Origin: JAOUEA01 sp963821935
GTDB taxonomy: Bacteria; Actinomycetota; UBA4738; HRBIN12
Length of the DNA: 64,000 nucleotides
Assembly (NCBI GenBank): GCA_963821935.1
Contig: CAWGFM010000004.1
Span: forward strand, 62,001-126,000
Reading direction: 5' to 3'
Under the pieces are notes generated by a model. It made no database searches and was not told the DNA's origin. It worked only from the letters and a program-made list of their open reading frames with translations. Both the position numbers and the translations under genes were made by a program. Of this stretch, positions 51,705 to 60,715 are shown piece after piece. The first letter of the stretch is position 1; each line of letters starts with the position of its first letter.

Positions 51705-54008
51705 TCAGCTGGGGGTCACGCGGTAGGCGTCGTACACGCTCTCGACCTTCTTGACCGTCGCGAGCACGCTGGACAGATGGGCGATGTCGGCGAGCTCGAA
51801 GGCGAATCGGAGCCGCGTGATGCGGTCCTTGCCGGTCGTGCTGGTCGCGGACAGGATGTTGACGTGGTTGTCCGACAGCATCGTGGCCACATCGGACAGC
51901 AGCCTCGTGCGGTCGAGGGCCTCGACCTGGATCGCCACCACGAACGACGTGGGCTTGCCCTCGGACCACGTCACGTCGATGAGACGCTCGGGCTGGGATC
52001 TGAGCGCCTTGACGTTGGGGCAATCCGTGCGGTGGACGCTGACCCCTTGGCCCTTCGTGACGAAGCCCATGATGTCGTCGCCGGGCACGGGCGTGCAGCA
52101 CCGGCCCAGCCGCACCCACACATCGCCCAGCCCACGCACCACGACGCCGCTGGAGGGGTCGCGGGTGCCGATCTGCACGGGCCGCGCGAGGGGCACGTCG
52201 ATCGCGTCGTCCTCGGCGCCACCAGAGAGCGATCGCGCGATGCGGGCCACCACCGACTGCGGAGACACGTGCCCCTCGCCCACGGCCACGTAGAGGGCAT
52301 CGAGGTTGGGGTACTTGAGCTCCTCGGCGACCTGGTGCAGGGAGCTCTCCGTTGCCAGGCGCTTGAGCGGCAGGCGCTCCTTGCGCATCAAACGAACGAT
52401 GGCGTCCCGGCCATGCTCCAGAGCGTCCTCGCGACGCCCTCGCGAGAACCACTGACGGATCTTGGACCGCGCGCGAGGGGTCTTGACGAACTGCAGCCAG
52501 TCCTGCGAGGGCCCTTCACCCTGCGCACGTGAGGTGAGCACCGCCACCGAGTCGCCCGTCTGCAGTTCGTAGTCCAGCGGCACCAGCTTGCCGCCCACCT
52601 TCGCGCCGATCGTGCGGTGACCGACATCGGTGTGGATGGCGTAGGCGAAATCGACCGGTGTGGCGCCGGCGGGCAGGTTCACCACATCGCCCTTCGGCGT
52701 GAACACGAAGACCTGCCCGCCGTACAGGTCGATCTTGAGCGAGTCCATGAACTCTCGCGGGTCGGCCATGTCCTTCAGCCAATCCATCATCTGGCCCAGC
52801 CAAGCAGCCTCGGCGGCGTCCTTCGCACTCTTGCCGCCCTCCTTGTAGCGCCAGTGGGCGGCGATGCCGAACTTGGCGGTTCGGTGCATCTCGCGGGTGC
52901 GGATCTGGATCTCCAGCGGCTTGCCGCCGGGCCCGACGACCGTCGTGTGCAGCGATTGGTACATGTTGGCCTTGGGCATGGCGACGTAATCCTTGAACCT
53001 GCCGGGGATGGGCTTCCAGAGCGAGTGGACGGCGCCGAGGGCAGCGTAGGTGTCGCGGAGGGACTCGACCAGGATCCGCACGCCCACCAGATCGTAGATC
53101 TCGTTGAACTCCTTGCCGCGGATCACCATCTTCTCGTAGATGGCGTACAGGTGCTTCGGGCGGCCTTCGACCTCCGCCTTGACGCCCAGCTCTTTCAGCT
53201 TCGCGCGCGCCTGGATGGTGACCTGTTCGATCAGCTCCGTGCGCTCGCCCCGGCGGGCGTCGACCAGGCTGGCGATCTCCCGGTAGGGCCCGGGGTGCAG
53301 AGCTTTGAAGGACAGGTCCTCCAGCTCCCACTTGAGCTCCTGGACCCCCAGCCGATGCGCGAGCGGCGCGTAGATCTCCATCGTCTCGGTGGCGATGCGA
53401 CGCTGTTTGCCTTCAGGGAAGACCCCCAGGGTCCGCATGTTGTGCAGGCGATCGGCCAGCTTGATCAACAGGACACGGATATCGCCGGCCATGGCCACGA
53501 TCATCTTGCGGACGTTCTCGGCCTGTTCCTGCTCACGGGTGCGGAACTCGAACCGATCCAGCTTCGTGAGTCCGTCCACGATGCGCGCGACCTCTTCGCC
53601 GAAGTCGTCCTCGATGGTCTTCACGGTGGCGAGGGTGTCCTCCACGGTGTCGTGCAGGAGCGCCGCTTCCAGCGTGGTGGTGTCCAGGCGCAGGTCGGCC
53701 AGGATCTCGGCCACCGCCACGGGGTGGGTGATGAAGTCCTCCCCCGACATGCGTTTCTGCCCCTCGTGCGAGGACTCGGCGAAGGCGAACGCCCGCTGGA
53801 TCTCCTTCGTGTCGGCGCGCGGGTTGTACGAGCGGACCTTCTTGATCAGCGGGTCGATGGCCGAGGAGCCCGATCCGTCACCGCGACGAAGGCGTGGGCG
53901 CGGGATGTTGGGCAGGCGCGAGCCTCGACGCGGCTGGGACGGCGGAACCGGTGTCGGTTCCACCGGGCCTTCCGGTTGCGGGGTCGTGACGTCTTCCCGG
54001 CTCTCCAC
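51705..54008 (-). CDS. relA: bifunctional (p)ppGpp synthetase/hydrolase (RelA/SpoT, Rsh)
   Basis: 767 residues. Hydrolase HD domain with LLHDTVEDT and KLADRLHNMRTLG; synthetase domain with EIYDLVGVRILVES, RFKDYVAMPKANMYQSLHT (the RFKD charge pattern of bifunctional enzymes); TGS domain (VFTPKGDVVNLPAGATPVDFAYAIHT); zinc-finger-like CCTPVPGDDIMG; C-terminal ACT domain. Controls the stringent response. GTG at 54008. A Pro-rich N-terminal extension of about 50 residues is extra. It follows apt. Confidence 0.97.
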   Translation of the reverse strand: MESREDVTTPQPEGPVEPTPVPPSQPRRGSRLPNIPRPRLRRGDGSGSSAIDPLIKKVRSYNPRADTKEIQRAFAFAESSHEGQKRMSGEDFITHPVAVAEILADLRLDTTTLEAALLHDTVEDTLATVKTIEDDFGEEVARIVDGLTKLDRFEFRTREQEQAENVRKMIVAMAGDIRVLLIKLADRLHNMRTLGVFPEGKQRRIATETMEIYAPLAHRLGVQELKWELEDLSFKALHPGPYREIASLVDARRGERTELIEQVTIQARAKLKELGVKAEVEGRPKHLYAIYEKMVIRGKEFNEIYDLVGVRILVESLRDTYAALGAVHSLWKPIPGRFKDYVAMPKANMYQSLHTTVVGPGGKPLEIQIRTREMHRTAKFGIAAHWRYKEGGKSAKDAAEAAWLGQMMDWLKDMADPREFMDSLKIDLYGGQVFVFTPKGDVVNLPAGATPVDFAYAIHTDVGHRTIGAKVGGKLVPLDYELQTGDSVAVLTSRAQGEGPSQDWLQFVKTPRARSKIRQWFSRGRREDALEHGRDAIVRLMRKERLPLKRLATESSLHQVAEELKYPNLDALYVAVGEGHVSPQSVVARIARSLSGGAEDDAIDVPLARPVQIGTRDPSSGVVVRGLGDVWVRLGRCCTPVPGDDIMGFVTKGQGVSVHRTDCPNVKALRSQPERLIDVTWSEGKPTSFVVAIQVEALDRTRLLSDVATMLSDNHVNILSATSTTGKDRITRLRFAFELADIAHLSSVLATVKKVESVYDAYRVTPS

Positions 54009-54064
54009 GCGTGGCCTCCTGCACCCAGTCTACGGGGGGTGCCGCGCGCTTCAGGCCGAAGCGG

Positions 54065-54586
54065 TCAGTAGTTGATGAGCGTGAAGAGCTCTCGATCGCC
54101 CAGCTTGTCCCGTCCGTGGAGGAAGTCGAGCTCGATGAGACAGGCGATACCGATGACGTCGCCCCCGGCGCGTTCCACCAGCGAGGCCGCGGCGTTCGCG
54201 GTGCCGCCGGTCGCGAGCACGTCGTCCACGATCAGGACCCGCTCGCCCGCTCCGATGCCGTCCACGTGGAGCTCGATCGTGGCGGTGCCGTACTCCAGCT
54301 CGTACTCCTGACCGATCGCCTCGGAGGGCAGCTTGCCCTGCTTGCGGATCGGCACGAACCCGGCGCCGAAGTGATATGCGACCGGTGAGGCCAGGATGAA
54401 CCCGCGCGCCTCGATGCCCACCACCTTGTCTACGTTCCCCCGGCCGAAGTGCACCACGATCAGATCGGTGATCGTCGAGAACGCGATCGGGTCGGCCAGC
54501 ACCGGCGTGATGTCCTTGAACACGATCCCCGGCTCCGGGAAGTCCGGCACGTCACGGATCAAGGCTTCGATCTGCTCGATGTCCAC
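54065..54586 (-). CDS. apt: adenine phosphoribosyltransferase
   Basis: 173 residues. PRPP motif VLIVDDVLATGGTANAA, the N-terminal FPEPGIVFKDITPVL and GIEARGFIL loops are all typical. Salvages adenine to AMP. GTG at 54586. The secD-secF-apt-relA order is widespread in actinobacteria. Confidence 0.97.
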   Translation of the reverse strand: MDIEQIEALIRDVPDFPEPGIVFKDITPVLADPIAFSTITDLIVVHFGRGNVDKVVGIEARGFILASPVAYHFGAGFVPIRKQGKLPSEAIGQEYELEYGTATIELHVDGIGAGERVLIVDDVLATGGTANAAASLVERAGGDVIGIACLIELDFLHGRDKLGDRELFTLINY

Positions 54587-54624
54587 GCTGGTTCACTCCC
54601 TCGGGTTCGTTTCGTGCACGGATG

Positions 54625-54642
54625 GCCGGCGCTAGCGCCGGC
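54625..54642. repeat. 18-bp perfect palindrome spanning the secF stop codon
   Basis: GCCGGCGCTAGCGCCGGC reads the same on both strands and contains the TAG stop of secF at its centre. In RNA it can form a 7-bp stem with a 4-nt loop. It may modestly separate secF from apt, but there is no T-run. Confidence 0.5.
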
Positions 54643-55738
54643 GGCGCTTGGCGGGCGGGCGCTTCTTGCTCTTGGGTCGTGGGCGCGAGGGCGAGCCGGT
54701 CTTGGCGGTCGCAGCCCGGGCCGCGGCGTCCGAGGTGGCGGCGGTGGATGCGCTCGAGGTCGTGGGCGCCGTGGCCGACACCGTGGGCCGTTCACGCACC
54801 GCCCGTCGGGCTTCCATCTGGCGGACCCGCTTCTCGCCGCGCTTCAAGATCGCCAGGACCGGCGCCGCGATGAAGATCGAGGAGTATGCGCCGATCGCCA
54901 CGCCGACGAGCATCGCGAACGCGAAGTTCTTCAGGGTCTCGCCGCCGAAGAGCAGCAGCGACAGGATCGGCAGTAGTACGACCAACGACGTGTTGACCGA
55001 GCGCATCAGCGTTTGGTTGAGGGACAGGTCCACCACGCCCGCGTAGCCCAGGCGCGAGGTGAGGGCCGCGGACTCGGTGTTCTCCTTGATCTTGTCGTAG
55101 ATCACGACGGTGTCGTACAGCGAGAATCCCAGGATCGTGAGGATCGCGATGACCGTCTCGGGTGTGACCTCCCGGCCGGTGAGTGCATAGATGCCGGCGG
55201 TGATGACCACGTCGTGGACCAGCGCGATCATGGCTCCCAAGGCCATCTTGGGCTCGAACCGGAACGCGATGTAGATCGAGATCGCCAGCAACACGATCCC
55301 GAGCCCAGTGAACGCCTTGCGCGAGATCTCCCTGCCCCACGTGGGCCCGATGTCCTGGATGTTGATCTCGTCGGTCGAGATGCCGGCCTGGCTCGCCAGG
55401 GCGGCGACCAGCTCGTCGGTCTCGCCCGCCGCCGCCAGACTCTCGGTCCGGATCGACACCTGGTCGCCGCTGACGACCAGCACCTCGGCGTCGGGACGGC
55501 CGGCCTCGGCCATGATGGCCCCGATCTCCTCGGTCGTGACGCCCGAGCGCAGCTCGAAGCCGATCTGCGCTCCTCCCTCGAAGTCGATCGAGTAGTTGAG
55601 CCCGCTGAAGATGAGGCCGGCCAGCGACAGCACGATCAGCGCTCCCGAGAACGTGAACCAGATGTTGCGGCGCTCCGTGAACCGGAAATGCGGGATCGTG
55701 TGGCCTCGGTAGGTCTCCATGGCATGGTGGTAGTTCAC
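54632..55738 (-). CDS. secF: SecF protein-export membrane protein
   Basis: 368 residues. Six membrane helices around the P1 domain, with NYSIDFEGGAQIGFELR, GFSLYDTVVIYDKIKENT and RSVNTSLVVLLPILSLLLFGG. The C-terminus is a long Ala/Ser/Thr then Lys/Arg-rich tail (about 300-368) ending KKRPPAKRRRR, which may touch ribosomes or membrane. Works with SecD to use the proton motive force in late export. The GTG start overlaps the secD stop as GTGA. Confidence 0.96.
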   Translation of the reverse strand: MNYHHAMETYRGHTIPHFRFTERRNIWFTFSGALIVLSLAGLIFSGLNYSIDFEGGAQIGFELRSGVTTEEIGAIMAEAGRPDAEVLVVSGDQVSIRTESLAAAGETDELVAALASQAGISTDEINIQDIGPTWGREISRKAFTGLGIVLLAISIYIAFRFEPKMALGAMIALVHDVVITAGIYALTGREVTPETVIAILTILGFSLYDTVVIYDKIKENTESAALTSRLGYAGVVDLSLNQTLMRSVNTSLVVLLPILSLLLFGGETLKNFAFAMLVGVAIGAYSSIFIAAPVLAILKRGEKRVRQMEARRAVRERPTVSATAPTTSSASTAATSDAAARAATAKTGSPSRPRPKSKKRPPAKRRRR

Positions 55739-57879
55739 GAGGCCTCACCTCCGGCAGGCCGCGCGCGCCCGGTCGGTCGGGACGGTAGGTCGCCCTCAGC
55801 CGCGACGCCGCTGGTGAGGCCGAAGCCACGCAACCGCACGAGCGTGTCGTTGCGCGCGATCAGGAACACCGTGGGCCGCTTGAAGAACCACACGACGAAC
55901 AGGTCGAGCGCGGTCGCCACACCCAGCGTCAGCGCGAACCCTCGCACCGAGCTCACCGCCGTGATGTACAGCACCACCGCCGCGATCCCGGTGACGATGT
56001 CGGCCGCCACGATCGTCTTGTACGCGCGCGCGAACGCCGGCTGCACGGCCGAGCGTGGCGACTTGCCGGAGCGCACCTCATCCTTCAGCCGTTCGAAGAA
56101 CACGATGTAGGAGTCGGCGGTGACGCCGAGCGAGATCACCAGGCCGGCCACGCCCGCCAGCGTCAGCGCGTAGCCGAACTGCAGGCCGGCGAGCGAGACC
56201 AGCGCCAACGCCAAGATGGCCCAGATCGTCATGCCCATCCAGGCCACGACACCTAGCAGCCGGTAGTAGAAGAGCAGGTAGAGGAACAGCAGTATCAACC
56301 CGGCCACGCCGGCCACGATGCCTTGACGCAACGATTCGGACCCCAACGTGGGACTCACGGTCTGCACGGACTGGCGCGTGAGCTCGACGGGCAGCGCACC
56401 GGCGTTGAGCACGGTCGCCAGGTCCTTGGCCTCGGTCTCGCTGAAACCACCGGTGATCACGCCGGTGCCGGTCGTGATCGGGCTCTGAACCGTAGGCGAG
56501 GAGATGATGACGCCGTCCACCGCGATCGCGATCTGGTTCTGGGGAGGAGGCTGGCTGACCGCGGTGGTGGTTGCCTCGCCGAAGCGCTGCGTGGCGTCGC
56601 CGGTCAGCTCGAACTGCACCTCCCACTGGGTCACCACCTGGGTGTCGGTGCCGCCGCCCAAGATCGCGGTGGCTTGGGAGATATCACCACCGCTGATCAC
56701 GGCCGGTCCCAGCCGGAACTTGTTGCCGCCTTCGTCCAGGTAGACGACCTCCTGCGACTCCAGCGCGCTCGGAGCGCACTCGGGCTGTTGACGCTCGGCC
56801 TCGGTCCCACAGGTCACGGGCGTCGAGGCGAACGCGGGGTCGCCGGGCGGGATCACCGTCAGCACGGGGCGCTCCTCCAGTCGCGCCGTCTGGCCGATCA
56901 CGTCCAGCAGCCGCTGCTGGCCCGTCGCGCGCTGTTGCTCTTCGGCGGAGGCTTGATCGATGAAGCAGCCCAGGTCCTGGTCTGCCGAGCTGATCACGCA
57001 GAACTGCACGTCCTGGCGGGAGACGCCGATCGCCGACAGCGCTTCATCGGCGGCAGCCTCGGTCTTCTGCTCACAGGGCAGCGCCTCGGCGCCGCTCCGA
57101 TCGAGCGTCGAGTACCCGCTGGGCTCGGGTGTGGGACTGGGGGTCGCCGAGGCCGAAGCCGAGGCGGACGGGGACGGGGTCGGGGTCGGCTTCGCGTCGT
57201 CGGTCCCACCGGTGTCGAGGACGCAGAACGTTTCCTGAGTCACCTCGACCTTCAGATCCTTGAGGGCCGCGTCGGCCTCCTTCTTCGAGGGGAAGCATGT
57301 CGACTGCGTTCCGGTGGCGTCCGTGAAGCAGAACTTCTCGTCGTCGGTGGCTCCGTCGGTCTTGGGAGCCACGACGATCGCGGCCCTCGCGGCGGTGGCC
57401 TCCTCCTCGGTGCCGAAGCACTCGAGCTGCTCGTCGTCGCTGGCGGGGTCGACGATGCAGGCTTCCGCGGTCTGAGGAGCGACCTCCAACCCGTCGAGCG
57501 CCTTCTGCGCTTCGGCCTGGGTGTCGGCACATCCGTAGTTCGTGTCGTCGGCATCGACCAGGCAGTACTGGGTCTTCCTGCGCTCCTCGATCGAGCCCTT
57601 GGTCAGGCCGGGGATCTGCACTTCGATCGTGTCGCCGGACAACACGATGTCGGGCTCGCCCACCCCGAAGGCGTCGACCCTGCTGCGGATGTTGGACAGC
57701 GCTTGCTCCATGACGTCCTGCCCGGTGCCGTCGGGCGCGGACAAGATCACCGAGACGCCACCCTCCAGGTCGAGGCCGAGCGTCGGCTCGAGCGCGCCGG
57801 AGGCGAACCCCACCAACGAGGCCACCACGAGCACGCAGACGAACACGATGGAGGCCCACAGGCCGCGCGTCCTCTTCAC
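55735..57879 (-). CDS. secD: SecD protein-export membrane protein with cysteine-repeat insert
   Basis: 714 residues, over 100 more than most actinobacterial SecD. The conserved parts are present: helix 1 (about 8-28), LGLDLEGGVSVIL, the P1 base region to IPGL (about 91), the head/base domain from about 375 (VVYLDEGGNKFRLGPAVISG), and five C-terminal helices with ADSYIVFFERLKDE. Between about 105 and 320 lies an insert of five cysteine-pair repeats (pairs at 106/117, 141/154, 184/195, 219/269, 294/305), the fourth split by a Pro/Ser linker (230-255). The insert is in the extracytoplasmic loop, so disulfides are plausible. The GTG start overlaps the HD gene stop. Confidence 0.93.
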   Translation of the reverse strand: MKRTRGLWASIVFVCVLVVASLVGFASGALEPTLGLDLEGGVSVILSAPDGTGQDVMEQALSNIRSRVDAFGVGEPDIVLSGDTIEVQIPGLTKGSIEERRKTQYCLVDADDTNYGCADTQAEAQKALDGLEVAPQTAEACIVDPASDDEQLECFGTEEEATAARAAIVVAPKTDGATDDEKFCFTDATGTQSTCFPSKKEADAALKDLKVEVTQETFCVLDTGGTDDAKPTPTPSPSASASASATPSPTPEPSGYSTLDRSGAEALPCEQKTEAAADEALSAIGVSRQDVQFCVISSADQDLGCFIDQASAEEQQRATGQQRLLDVIGQTARLEERPVLTVIPPGDPAFASTPVTCGTEAERQQPECAPSALESQEVVYLDEGGNKFRLGPAVISGGDISQATAILGGGTDTQVVTQWEVQFELTGDATQRFGEATTTAVSQPPPQNQIAIAVDGVIISSPTVQSPITTGTGVITGGFSETEAKDLATVLNAGALPVELTRQSVQTVSPTLGSESLRQGIVAGVAGLILLFLYLLFYYRLLGVVAWMGMTIWAILALALVSLAGLQFGYALTLAGVAGLVISLGVTADSYIVFFERLKDEVRSGKSPRSAVQPAFARAYKTIVAADIVTGIAAVVLYITAVSSVRGFALTLGVATALDLFVVWFFKRPTVFLIARNDTLVRLRGFGLTSGVAAEGDLPSRPTGRARPAGGEAS

Positions 57880-58652
57880 GCCAGTTCCGCCCCATTCACC
57901 ACGAGCCGGAACCGCGCATCCAGCATCTCGGCCGCGTGGCGGCACAGCTGCATGCGTCCGAGGAAGATCTCGAAGTACTCCATGACCTGGCTGATGGCGG
58001 TGTCGATCGTCAGCTCCAGGCTGACCGTGCGAGCGTCAGAGTCTACCCGCAGGAAGGATTGCTCCACGGCGTAGTTCACGCGGTCATGGATGTCCTTCTC
58101 GATCTGCCCGGTGGTGCGGACACGGCTGCGATGCACATCGCTCTTGTCCGCCAGGATCACCGCAGCCGACACGGGTGAGACGGCGGTGCCTTCCTTCTCC
58201 TCGTGGTTCGCGATGGCGGCCACGATGGGCATGAGGTCGACGGGTTGCACGGTCTCGTGCAGGGCCTGATACACGATGACCGCGCCGGTCTGTCCGTGGG
58301 CATCGCGCGCGAGCGCGTTCCCCACGTCATGCAGGTACCCGGCCACGCTGGCCAAGGTGGCCTCCCGGTCGCTGTAGTCCAACCGGTGCAGGACCTGATA
58401 GGCGATGCTCGCGACCAGGTTGGCGTGACGGAATCCGTGCTCCGTGAACCCCATGGCGTCCATGACCCGGTCCGCCGAGGCGATGAACGCCGACAGCTCT
58501 TCGCTCTGCTGGACGTCTTCGAGCGTGACCGAGGGCGGCTCATCGGGCCCAGGCGTGGGCGCGGCGTGCCCGGGCAGCGGCTCCTGAGGGACGAGAGGTG
58601 GCGGCTCGTCGGGCCGCCGCATCGGCTCGAGCGGACGGTCGTGGTCGCTCAC
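57876..58652 (-). CDS. HD-domain phosphohydrolase embedded in the sec operon
   Basis: 258 residues. A Pro/Glu-rich N-terminal 40 residues precede an HD domain with metal ligands H72/H76 (EHGFRH), H108-D109 (YLHDVG), H150 (NHEE) and D169/D172 (LADKSDVHRSRVR). The sequence suggests a soluble phosphohydrolase of unknown substrate. It is locked between yajC and secD by a GTGA overlap on each side, so its expression is tied to the Sec accessory complex. Roles in nucleotide second-messenger turnover are possible but unsupported by the sequence. Confidence 0.8.
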   Translation of the reverse strand: MSDHDRPLEPMRRPDEPPPLVPQEPLPGHAAPTPGPDEPPSVTLEDVQQSEELSAFIASADRVMDAMGFTEHGFRHANLVASIAYQVLHRLDYSDREATLASVAGYLHDVGNALARDAHGQTGAVIVYQALHETVQPVDLMPIVAAIANHEEKEGTAVSPVSAAVILADKSDVHRSRVRTTGQIEKDIHDRVNYAVEQSFLRVDSDARTVSLELTIDTAISQVMEYFEIFLGRMQLCRHAAEMLDARFRLVVNGAELA

Positions 58653-59062
58653 CGCTGCGAGAAGGGACCCTGCTGATCGCCCTGCTCGTCTGCGTCGTCC
58701 GGCGAGTTGGCCGAGCCCTCGTCGGCGTCATCATCGTCGTCGTCGTACTCGCCGTCGACGATGTCGTCCTCGGTGATGCGACGACCGATGCCGCCTCGCA
58801 CCATGCGGACGCGGGTGCCGGGAGCGATCTCGACCGTGAGGACGTCCTCGTCGTCGATGCCGATGATCGTGCCGAAGATGCCGGCGGTGGTGACGATCTC
58901 GTCGCCGACCTCTGCGCTGCGCACCAGGGCTTGCTGGGCCTTCGCTCGCCGCTGCTGCGGCCTGATCAGTAGGAAGTAGAAGACGCCGCCGATCAGGAGC
59001 AGCGGCAGGAACGCCACGAGCGGGTTCTGTTGGGTTTCCTGGGCCAAGATCGAGAACAGCAT
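58649..59062 (-). CDS. yajC: YajC preprotein translocase subunit
   Basis: 137 residues. One N-terminal membrane helix (PLVAFLPLLLIGGVFYFLLIRPQQRR) then the YajC core VGDEIVTTAGIFGTIIGI. The acidic C-terminal tail is rich in Asp. Accessory of the SecDF complex. First gene of the yajC-HD-secD-secF unit, 50 bp after ruvB. Confidence 0.95.
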   Translation of the reverse strand: MLFSILAQETQQNPLVAFLPLLLIGGVFYFLLIRPQQRRAKAQQALVRSAEVGDEIVTTAGIFGTIIGIDDEDVLTVEIAPGTRVRMVRGGIGRRITEDDIVDGEYDDDDDDADEGSANSPDDADEQGDQQGPFSQR

Positions 59063-59112
59063 CGTGAACGTCTCCGGTTTCTTCGGTCGTCCGAGCGGGG
59101 AACCCGCCGAGT

Positions 59113-60144
59113 CTACAGGGGCAGGGTGCCGGGAGCGGCCACGCCGAGGTGACGGTACGCCAACTCGGTGGCCACCCGCCCACGAGGGGTCCGCTGCAGG
59201 AATCCACGCTGCAGCAGGTAGGGCTCCACGACATCCTCGACGGTGTCCGTCTCCTCGCCCACCGCGGCCGCCAGGGTGGACAGCCCCACCGGTCCCCCGG
59301 CGAACCGCTCCACGATGGCTCCCAGGATCGCGTGGTCGAGCCGGTCCAGCCCCTCTTCGTCCACCTCGAACACTTGCAGACCCGCCCTGGCGACCGCGCC
59401 GTCGATCTCCCCGTCGTGACGCACCTCGGCGAAGTCGCGAACCCTGCGAAGCAGTCGGTTGGCGATGCGCGGCGTGCCACGGGAACGACCCGCGATCTCG
59501 ACCGAGCCTTCCTCGTCCAGACGCACGCCGAGGATGCCCGCCGAGCGACGCACGATGTAGGTGAGGTCGTCCACGGGGTAGTAGTCGAGCCGAGGCGAGA
59601 ACCCGAAGCGGTCCCGCAGGGGCAGCGTGATGCGCCCGGGCCGTGTCGTGGCCGCCACCAAGGTGAAGCGTGGCAGCTCCAGCCTGATCGATCGCGCGGT
59701 GGGACCCTTGCCCAGCACCACGTCGAGCCGGAAGTCCTCCAGCGCCGGATACAGCACTTCCTCGACCGGCCGGGGCATGCGGTGGATCTCGTCGACGAAG
59801 AGCACGTCACCGGCCTCGAGGTTGGTGAGGATGGCGGCGAGGTCGCCCGGGCGGTCCAGCGCCGGTCCTGATGTGGGCAGGAAGCCCGCGCCCATCTCCT
59901 CGGCCACGATCTGAGCCAGCGTGGTCTTGCCCAAGCCGGGCGGACCACTGAACAACAGGTGATCGACCGGTTCGTCGCGCCGGCGAGCTCCGTCGAGCAG
60001 CAGCTCGAGCTGCTCCTTGACCCGCTCCTGGCCCACGAACTCGGGCAAGGACCTGGGCCGCAGCGCGACGTCGAACTCGCGGTCCTCGGGGTCGATCGGT
60101 GTCGCCTCGGTCAGGGAAGCGTCGGTCGGGCGCTCCTCGTCCAT
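59113..60144 (-). CDS. ruvB: Holliday junction helicase motor RuvB
   Basis: 343 residues. AAA+ ATPase with Walker A GPPGLGKTTLA, Walker B VLFVDEIHRM, sensor 1 LVAATTRPGR, arginine-finger region LRDRFGF and the C-terminal winged helix (RTPRGRVATELAYRHLG). Drives branch migration with RuvA. Follows ruvA by 4 bp. Confidence 0.98.
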   Translation of the reverse strand: MDEERPTDASLTEATPIDPEDREFDVALRPRSLPEFVGQERVKEQLELLLDGARRRDEPVDHLLFSGPPGLGKTTLAQIVAEEMGAGFLPTSGPALDRPGDLAAILTNLEAGDVLFVDEIHRMPRPVEEVLYPALEDFRLDVVLGKGPTARSIRLELPRFTLVAATTRPGRITLPLRDRFGFSPRLDYYPVDDLTYIVRRSAGILGVRLDEEGSVEIAGRSRGTPRIANRLLRRVRDFAEVRHDGEIDGAVARAGLQVFEVDEEGLDRLDHAILGAIVERFAGGPVGLSTLAAAVGEETDTVEDVVEPYLLQRGFLQRTPRGRVATELAYRHLGVAAPGTLPL

Positions 60145-60148
60145 TCGC

Positions 60149-60715
60149 CTACCGTCCCACCTTCTGGAGCGCTTCGCGCAGCAGGTCCTCCACGTCCCGG
60201 CCGTCGGTGTGCACGCTGGTCATGGCCTCGCTCGCCTCGGCAGGCGTGAGACCCAGCGACAGCAGGGCCTCGCGCACGTCGGCGAGCGGACCGTCGACCA
60301 CGATCTCGACCTCGCCACCCAGCTTGTCGCGGAGGTCGACCACCACTCGCTGGGCCACCTTCTTGCCCACCCCGGGCACCACCGTGAGGGCGTCGGCATC
60401 GCCGGCAACCACCGAGCGCCGCAGCGAATCGGCGCTGAGCGCGGACAGGAACGACAGCGCCATCTTCGGGCCTACACCACTGACGCCGGTCAGCAAGTCG
60501 AAGAGCTCGCGTTCGTCGGTCGTCGCGAACCCGAAGAGCACCATGGCGTCGTCACGCACCACCATGCGGGTGTGCACCCGCGCCGTGGCGCCGATCGGCG
60601 GCAGTCCACCCACCACCGACGTGGGCACCTGCACGTCGTACCCCACCCCGCTCACCGCCAGCACGATGCGGTTCGCGGCCTTCTCGACCACTTCACCCTC
60701 GAGGAAGGAGATCAT
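60149..60715 (-). CDS. ruvA: Holliday junction DNA-binding subunit RuvA
   Basis: 188 residues. OB fold (MISFLEGEVV..., GVGYDVQVP), two helix-hairpin-helix motifs (LLTGVSGVGPKMAL and LTVVPGVGKKVAQRVVVDL) and the C-terminal RuvB-binding domain (ALLSLGLTPAEASEAM). ATG at 60715 overlaps the ruvC stop. Confidence 0.97.
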   Translation of the reverse strand: MISFLEGEVVEKAANRIVLAVSGVGYDVQVPTSVVGGLPPIGATARVHTRMVVRDDAMVLFGFATTDERELFDLLTGVSGVGPKMALSFLSALSADSLRRSVVAGDADALTVVPGVGKKVAQRVVVDLRDKLGGEVEIVVDGPLADVREALLSLGLTPAEASEAMTSVHTDGRDVEDLLREALQKVGR

